From: Dermatemys mawii
Taxonomy: Eukaryota; Chordata; Testudines; Dermatemydidae
Reading direction: 5' to 3'
Assembly (NCBI GenBank): GCA_007922305.1
Contig: ML677374.1
Span: 6,805,619-6,869,618 of the forward strand
Length of the DNA stretch: 64,000 bases
Shown here: positions 52,801-61,800 of the stretch, piece by piece
Layout of the letters: each line of letters starts with the position of its first letter
Position numbering within the stretch: position 1 is the stretch's first letter
Translations under genes and position numbers: made by a program
The notes under the pieces: generated by a model
Told to the model about the DNA's origin: nothing
Seen by the model: only the letters and a program-made list of their open reading frames with translations
Database searches by the model: none

Positions 52801-55800
52801 TATTTAAATGGGCATATTCTAGATTTCAATTTAATATTTAATATTTACTTAAAATCCAGTTGTCATTATGCAGCTTTGAAACAGAGTTCCCCTGTAATTC
52901 CCTTTCAATGATAATACAGATTTATTCTGCAATAGAAACAGCACTAACCTGGTTTGTGGGGTAAGATGGCATGAAACCACTAGAAACCTGTGCTGCAGCT
53001 CCACCCACTGGTGCAGCTATATTTATTCCTATGACTGCCTGTCCAATATTAAGAGGCATGGAGACTGGTGGTCCAGAGGGCCTCATAGGCTGTTGACTCA
53101 CTGTGGCGGGCAATGAAATTGGATACCCACTTAAAGTAGGGACAGGAGCCGTTGGAAACTGGTTTAAAACATCGGGACTCACTGCAGGAACTCCTCTCTG
53201 CGCAAGTCGAAAAATAAAGAGATAGTTAAATGCATTACACATTTCAAATTACTATTTCCTGCATCTGTACTACTAATTTTATTTATTTATTTATTGAACC
53301 TATGAAAAAGCAGGGAGTTAGTCATTCTTCAGTTCTGTCTTTTGTACACAAAAACAGCTACTGAATTTTACATGATCAAGGTGAACCTACACATATATAA
53401 TATGCTAGAACTCATACAGTTGACTGCTAGATCTCATACGCGTCTATAGACTCTCTTGATTCATTTACTAAAAACACATACACAAAAATTGGTTCTGAAT
53501 GTTCAAAATTTAGCACTGGCTGAAGCTTACTGAACATGGGAAGGTGCTAAGCAAATTCGCCCTCACCCCAAAACAATCTCTAACAATGTACTTCAGTGCC
53601 AATCTTCAGTGTCCCATCCAGTCTACTCCTGGATTTCTTTTCTGTCAACTTCATAGTGAAGTTTGCAAAACTTGAATGGTGGTTTTTGCGATTTCAGGCA
53701 AGTTTCTATTAAATGAGGAACAGCCGTGACATTACACTATAACCTAACACAAAAGTTAAAACCTAGACTACACAGGCCAAAAAATTAAAAAATTCACCCA
53801 CTGCCCAGGTTAGCTAGTGGAGGGGCCCATATCACTTCTCAAATAGATAGTTATACAGCATAAAAGAAAAACCAAAGCCAAATACAAACTTAAATGAGTC
53901 CTGAAGAAGAAATAATAGCTATAAATGCAGAGGGAGACATCCTGGATCCATTGAAGTGAATGGGAGTTTTGCCAGGATTCATTCAGTGTATTTAAGGTGT
54001 GGTATACTAATACAGGTACGCGTGTCCATACACAACATACTGCAGGGACATTACAAAAGTCAGTGACAGTTTGATCAAGAGGAGATTAGACCTTTTTCCA
54101 TTCCCCCCAAAGTCTGTCTCAGTCACCTGTACCTGAGTTACTGCTATCATAGCCAGGACAGTATAAAGCTCTTCTTTGGTAAGTTTTCCAGGTGTGGTAC
54201 GATTGTTTAAGGCCCATATTTGTCCAAGGGTCTCCCTGGGAAGTCCAGATGACATCAGAATGGGATAGAGTTTAGCAGTATCTATTCCAGTAGGAGTCAT
54301 AGTGGTCTCTAAAATTTTCTTATACAAATCTATTGAGGGAAACACAGTTTTGGAGGATGAAAAATATTTCTAAGTGATTTTAAGACCATTCTTCGATTCT
54401 AACTATAAAACTATGTTAAGGGTTGTAATATTTTTGACATAGAACGTTACCAATTTGATTAGGCATCAGTGTTAAAGTTGGTACATAACACTATAAGTTT
54501 CATCTATATATAATTTCTCATTCTACTTGTACATTCAAATTCAAACAAACAAGCAAGTGAAGGAGAAAAGAAGTTCACCAAACAAAGCCCAAAGAGATAG
54601 GGAGAGAGATTTGTAAGTTACCAAGAAAAAATGGAAAATGAAAAAAAAAAATACTGCATGCTCCAGCACAAGTCTACCAATTAACTTGAGGCCTGTCAAA
54701 AGCATCCTCCAGTCCCTTGCAAGGAGAACATAACATGCTGTATTAAACAAGCTGCACCTAAATGGAGATAATTAGTAGTATCAATGTCTGAATTGATTTA
54801 TTTTTTAACGAGCAAACTACATCAAATACACATCTGGCCAAAACATCCTATTCCCGTCAGTTTCAATACACAGAGGAATAAAGCAAGCTGCTTATAGTAG
54901 TTATTTTTCAGAAATGTAGGAGACTCAACTCTGCCAGCTAACTGTGCTACTTCACACCACATCTTGGTGTTATATTCAGCAAGACTTCTGCCTATTCCTC
55001 CAAACACTAAAGAAAATTACTTATGCCACAACAGATTCTCTGTACCTAGATACAAGGAAAGGCTTACATTCCAAGACAGACACCTGCTTTATTAAACTGG
55101 ATATCAACTGATCAGTAAAACCGACAATCCATACAAGATAACTAGTTCTCTTTATAAATTTCACTACATATTTCTGTAATGAAGCCTCTGGATAATCCTT
55201 GCGTGAAGATAGCCAGAGCAGTTAAAATTCAGTGCAATTGAACCAATATTTAGTACAGCACTTAATTTTCTGTTTACTATGCTTCTGGAATATATAACAC
55301 AAATAACCTTAAAAAATGAGCCTGCTTAATTACAAGAGATATTGAAAGGAGACAGCTCACAAAAATGCAATACCAACAATGGCAAAACCTATTAGGATAA
55401 TTTGCCATTGTTATAACCTCTAGATTTAACATTTACTATGTTTGAAGAAGCTCCTGCCTTCTCGGAATGCAGATAAAGCTACCAAAGACGTGAAAGACAT
55501 CCAAAAACATGTTTTGGAATGCTTGCCAGTTTGTGCAATGAGTTAAGACTGCCTTAACAAACACTATTGATTTTTGAAACTATGAAACGATTAGCTAGGA
55601 ACGTTGTGGAATTCCCATCCTGGGAGATCTTTCAGAACCAGTTAGACAAACACCTGTCAGGGATGGTCTAAGTGTCCTCAATCCTGGACTGGATGACCTC
55701 TTGAGGTCCTTTCCAGCCCTCCATGTCTATGCTTCTCCAAAGCTATACTTTCAACAGATGAACTTGGTCATTACCACTGCTGCTATATCAGATCTACAAA

Positions 55801-58800
55801 ATACCATGTATAGTTTAGACAACAGCACTAATAACCTAGTTTTCTCAGGAGTGATTAAAAAACTTGCTTTACAAATTAAATTAGTGATCATGAAATTCTG
55901 AGCTACTCTTTCCGCTTCTACTCAAAGAAATATATGTTGACATTAGTCAGCCAAAGTTTAAGGCTAAATTTAAGACACTAACATCAGTGACTGCAAGTAC
56001 GATGACTACTTCAGTAAATTACAACTTAAAGTTAAGTGAGTATTGCATTTAAACATCACATGCTGATATGCACTTGAGGAAGTGTAACATTCATAGTCGC
56101 ACTCAATAACAACAACTCCTCCTCTGCAATGGCAGGGGATAGGACAAGATGACCGGATAGGTCTTTTGCCTGTGTTGTGCAGCAGATCAGAGAAGATTGT
56201 CATCATAGTCCCTCTGGTCTTAAAATATAATAATTTATTTTCTCATTCCATGGTGAAACCTGACTTGTCATAATATGAACAGTACTGGGTAAGAACAAAG
56301 GGGACACCATCAATCTTAAATACTCATACATAAAGTGGTATGCCTCACTGTCAGAACCACAGAACCTCTGGCCCAAGCCAACATGAACTTGGAACAAAAA
56401 CTACAGTACTGGAAAGCTTCTGTATCAAACCTGAAAGTTTAGGGATTTGGAAAGTTTTTAATTGTAGATGAAAAAAATACTAATTTGGGTAAGACATTAA
56501 GCAACATTGAAGCGTAAGGATTTTTATACTTTTTTCTTTAAATAATGTTTTAGCAGAACATTTTACCTGGAGCCAAGCTTTCATTGTAAATCCAAGGTGG
56601 CACCATTTGCTGGATTGGATCTTGGGAAGGGAATACTCCAACACCTAATGTATGCAATATATTTAAAAAGGAGACAATCATATTAAAGGCACAGAGATTC
56701 AAAATAGGAAAACACCTGTGACACAGTTTTTGGTATTTCCACCAGCCCATTTCAGACATGGAATCATCTGGCTACATGAGAAACCAAAACTGATACTGCT
56801 ACAAAATGATCTGAAACAGCAACAAAAATACAATTAAATGCACACGATGAAATAAAGAACCACTCATTTTCCAAACGTATCTGTTTGATCAGGAACACAA
56901 GACAAGTCCCATCAATTCCAAACATTTCATAAATAGCAGTGGTTCTGCCATGCCTATTTACATGAAGTTGATGGGAAAAACATTAAGGCTATTTAGGAAA
57001 TAATTTTATTTAATCACACCGAAACAAGTTTAGGACATATTCTTGGTGTTTCACAGGTAAACCCCTCATGGTAAGCCATTAACATCTTCTTTCAGACTGG
57101 CTTGCCTCATTAGACCTATCCCCTCACTTCCTTATCCTTCCATCAACTCTCAGATCATCCAGAAATACCCTTTCTTCTTCCTTTGTCTCAATTTCTTTCC
57201 TCTCACACACCATTTTAATCTTTGCAGCTAACTAGTGTGTGTCGAGTTTGTACAAAACACTATCACTACTTTACATTAATCGTATTGTAAACGAATACAG
57301 CTCTTATTTCATGGTGTACATTATAACTGTATTTTATTTCAAATTACAGAGTAAATGGATAACTGAGCTACTAAAAAGCACTATCTGAAAATAGAATGAT
57401 TTAATTTAATCTTGTAACAAATAATTGGTGGTGGGGATTGCGCATTGGTGAAGTCCCAACTATTAAGAGTAATGTCATCAAACAGCAATCAAGGTGGTAT
57501 ATAGAAAAATTACTTGAACTAAGGTACTGGCACGACACCACAATCCCTTAAGAAATCCCTTGACCTGTGTTTCAAGAACACTGCTTAGTTAATACTGTAC
57601 TATCAAAGTATCGACGTAGAATTGCATTTGTATCTGGTACACCTTGTGAAGTTTTGACTTCTACAAAGCAGGCTTTTAAAAAAACACATGCCAGGCTAAT
57701 GGCTAGAGTATGATATTGCCCAGACAAATGATTTAGCTTAGCTAGAATATTTCCCCCTCTAGCAGTTGGGTGAAGACCCATTCTTCAGTAGTAAGTTTCT
57801 CATGCAGGTTTTTTTGGGTCCATACTCTCCCCCATGCCACTCAAATAAATAAATAAAAAAATATGAAGCATACACAAACAAGTAGGTTTTGCTGAAATAA
57901 GAAGATAGAATATTTTAAAAACAGTGGAGAATCTGTTCAGAGAAACTTGTTAAAATGTTTATAGTATATGCATTGTGGAAAGGGTTCAGAGCAAATTCAG
58001 AGACTGTTACTTGCGGTCAGGAGTGAGAGGCATTGCCATATTATTGAAGCAGGGACTCAGAGCAAAACGATGCAGCATTTGCCATAGAATTAGCATGTAA
58101 GATGTTAGCATTCAAGCTGTATTCTATCAGATTTACCCCTTGTCAAATGTTTCATTTGCTCACCACACTCTTCAGCTGCTATGTTTTGTTGTGAAGCCTT
58201 GAACACCTCTGCAGCAGTAGTACCACTTACAAGTCCACCTACAGCATTCCCGTTATTCACGGTTACACTGGGATGAACTTGGTTTGCGGCTGAGGCTTTA
58301 TGCTCAATTTCAGATGTTTTAAGTTTGGTTTGCTCCTGTCCAGATGCACTTAAATCAGAAATTAAGAGCGACTCCTCCAAGGAATGGCCTAGACAAACAG
58401 CAGGAGGAATTACTTTTATTTGGTTAATCACTTTTGTAGGTATTCTCCCCCCAGATCATAATCCCACTCCCTCAAAAGGAAAGATGTGTCAAGTCACACT
58501 TAATGGTACCAGGTAATGCAACTGATGTTTGATTCTCAAGAGCTCTGTCTGTGTTCACTCAGAACACCAATGCAATTCACTCAAGCATTTTCTACTAGAA
58601 CTTGCACATGCCCATCCTAGGGGACTGGCAATGTACTTTTTTTCTTGTGCTGGTAATGAGCAGAACAGGAAATACACTTACTGCTGTACAGCCATCAAGT
58701 CACTCCTGACTAGTAGCAGGAATAAGGGCTAAGGGGCTGGTCCAATGCCCACTAAAGTCTAGGGGAGTCTTTATATGGATTGGATCAGCCCTAAGAGGGA

Positions 58801-61800
58801 AATGTGAAGTCAAGCTTCCCATCAGCTTAACCAAGTCAGTGTTGATGCCCATCTTTCACCTCTATTTTGCGCCCCACCCCCCTTCAGCCTCTTATGAATT
58901 ACGGAAATGGTACACAAGAGGCTTTAGACTCAGCTGTTTATGAAGAGTCACATGCATCCTACTTCACTTCCCTTGGGCTCACACAGATTCTCCACTTGTG
59001 TGTGCTACTACATAGCCACCTGTCTCGGGCTAGGGGAGAAGGAATCAATATCACTTATTTTCTCCTACAGTTCAGAATGCTGCCACCCCAAATTATAGAA
59101 AGATTTTGTACAAGAAGGATCTTAAATCATCTGCTAAGTGTGCCAATTTTCCCCCACTGCCATGAGCAGAATTTTATTAGGAATTAATACAAACTTATTT
59201 CAATTTATCCACTTTTCATTCACCAGCATGTAATTTTTGTTCAGTTGGATTACAAAAGGGAGGGTTTAAAGCAAGGTAGGCAGTGTTTCCACGTAAATAT
59301 CTCCGATTGTAGAGCTAATGAAGAGAGGATGGGTTACCTGGTTTATGGGTTTTGTGCGAAGATGCAGAGGTAGAGAAATAAGGAACCTGCCCAATGGTAT
59401 CATGCAGGATGGAAGATACTGGAATCTGGACTGAAGGCAGAGGTTTGACTACAGCCTTTTCTGAAAGCAGCTGCCGAGCCTGGGTGACAGGGTGGTAAGA
59501 CTGAAAGGCCTGGAAAGAGGACTGAGGCACCAATGGCGGAGTTTCAACAGACCCTTGTATAAAGTCACTAAATTCTTCATCATCAAGAAAAGCAGAGGGT
59601 TGGGAAACAGATACAGTAGAATGGGATGGTGTAGGGTGATCTGCAAATGGAATGAACACACGCAATGGAAACAATGAGGTAAAGAAACTTGGTTGGGTGG
59701 AAAGGTTGGGGAAACAATTTCTAAAAACGGCAATTATTAAATGTAAAAAACAATGGTTGGGAAAAGTCAGAAGTCTAATGAGAATAGTTACCATTCTATC
59801 AATTGATCACACTAATGCAAGGTAAGCTTCAGTTCCCTTTTTCCGCTATAAACCCCCTTTCAGATTTTTATAATTTGTCCAATTGGGTTGAAACTTGGTA
59901 TTTCCACAGTCTGTATTAAGATTTCCCCATCTCTTATATTAAGGAAGTTTAAAACAAATGTAACCTGTGCTGTTGTGTTTATAGCAGTGGACTGGGACTC
60001 AGGATATTTGAATTCTTTTCTCAACTCTGCCAGTAATATGTTGTTATGCATTAGGCAAAACACTTAAACCCTCTTTTTGCTCAATGTCCCAATCTATGAA
60101 ACAGGGCTAATATTGACTTTGGTAAAACACTTGGAGTTACTCAGATGAAAGGTGCTACCTAAATGCTAAGTACATTAAACAGACTTGAAGTAATCATCAG
60201 GTTATTCTTACAGGACAAGATATTCTAAATTGATTAGTGATTTGGATGCCCAATTTGAAATGCCTTAATATGTCCCCATCCTTTGAAAATCAGGTCCCTT
60301 TAAGGTGTTTCAGGTTGAGAACCTAAAAATTCAGGAACCCAAATTCATGGGTCACTTTAAAAAATCTTGGCCACACTACTCAAGTTGTGTCATTCTAAAC
60401 AGATCTATTGTTGAACAAATGGCAGTTCTACAGCAATTTGGCCAGACTCACGAGATATAATGGAAAAAAATATCACTTTCGTAGGCAACACTACCTCAAA
60501 GCAACACAGTATATGTCAAGCACAGCATGATCATCATTGATTTAATTTACATGCATTTGGACTAACCACTTTATCCTCCAATGGTTCTATTTCGTTGTGC
60601 CACTTAGGCGTATTTCCATCAACACAAACAAAAGCCTTTAAATAAATCTATTTTTTAGGTAAGGGTAGGTGGTCATGCTTTATTCCTTGCACTGTATACA
60701 TCCCTAACAATAACTAAGGGGCACCTAAAACTAGCAAATCCACCTTAAATTACACTAATGTATTGCCACAGTTTCTATTTCAATTCTACACAATCTTTAA
60801 CTAAAAGCCAGCCTATAATTAAAAACCAGGTAACAAATTTTTGCTGTCCACAAATGCTATCTTGAGAGGTTTCAAAAGTGTACTTTATTACAGGTTCCTG
60901 CTCAGCTTGGAGAAAGCTTGTATAGGGGTCAAACTGGAAGTGCATTAACCGTAATAAACACTGCTCTCCAAGTGAGTTTTCACAGAAGAAAATTTAAACA
61001 TGAAAAGCACAAGAGGCAGCAACTGCAGCTTCCACACAAGTTACTCATCATAGTGGCACACCACCACATAATTTCAAAGAACTATCTGCATGAAAGTGGC
61101 AGTTCCTTTGATGCAACACCTTGAGAAATAACACCAGGAGTCTCTGAGCACTGGTTTGAATGCAAGAAAAATTACACAAAACAAGAAGTCTGAACAACAA
61201 TCCTTTATAGGAACAAAATGGCATGAAAATGCTATCTTTCTCAGCAACATCATTTCTCAGCAACATTGAGTTGGTTTAAATTCTGCACTGTGTTGCTGAC
61301 TGTCAACATACTTCATATCACTATTTCATATCCTATATTTTTATCTTCTGTATCAAGTTATTGAACTAACATCCTGATTCCCCGCTTTTCCAATGAAGTT
61401 ATTTTTTCCAAGTCTGGATTATTGTGATACACCATATTTATCTCAAGAACCTCACGTTCAATAACACCATTAATTCCTTTAAATGGAGTTTTAATACATT
61501 TCATTATTTAAGCATCAAATGAAAGCTATTGTGCATGACATCTTCATATAATATAACGACGGTTTATTTGCCATCTCTTTCCTACAATGATTTTGAATTC
61601 TGGCAGCTGATTTAACACACCCTGACACAGATATGTTGAGCCACCAGCAACCCGCAAGTCTGGGAGATATAAGAAACGTAGCAATGGGTAATTCCACCAT
61701 ACCTCCGAGTAAAGAACTGTGACTGTGCAACTGCAACACTCTACATCTCTATCCTGTAGTTTGAAATGATGTCGCACTAGAACAGATCTGACAGATTTAA

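Larger units (their letters stand above)
49919..52948 (-). other. SYNRG intron 7-8 (3.0 kb)
   Basis: Holds a CR1 tail and a truncated hAT-type element, listed separately. No exon was seen. Confidence 0.75.
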
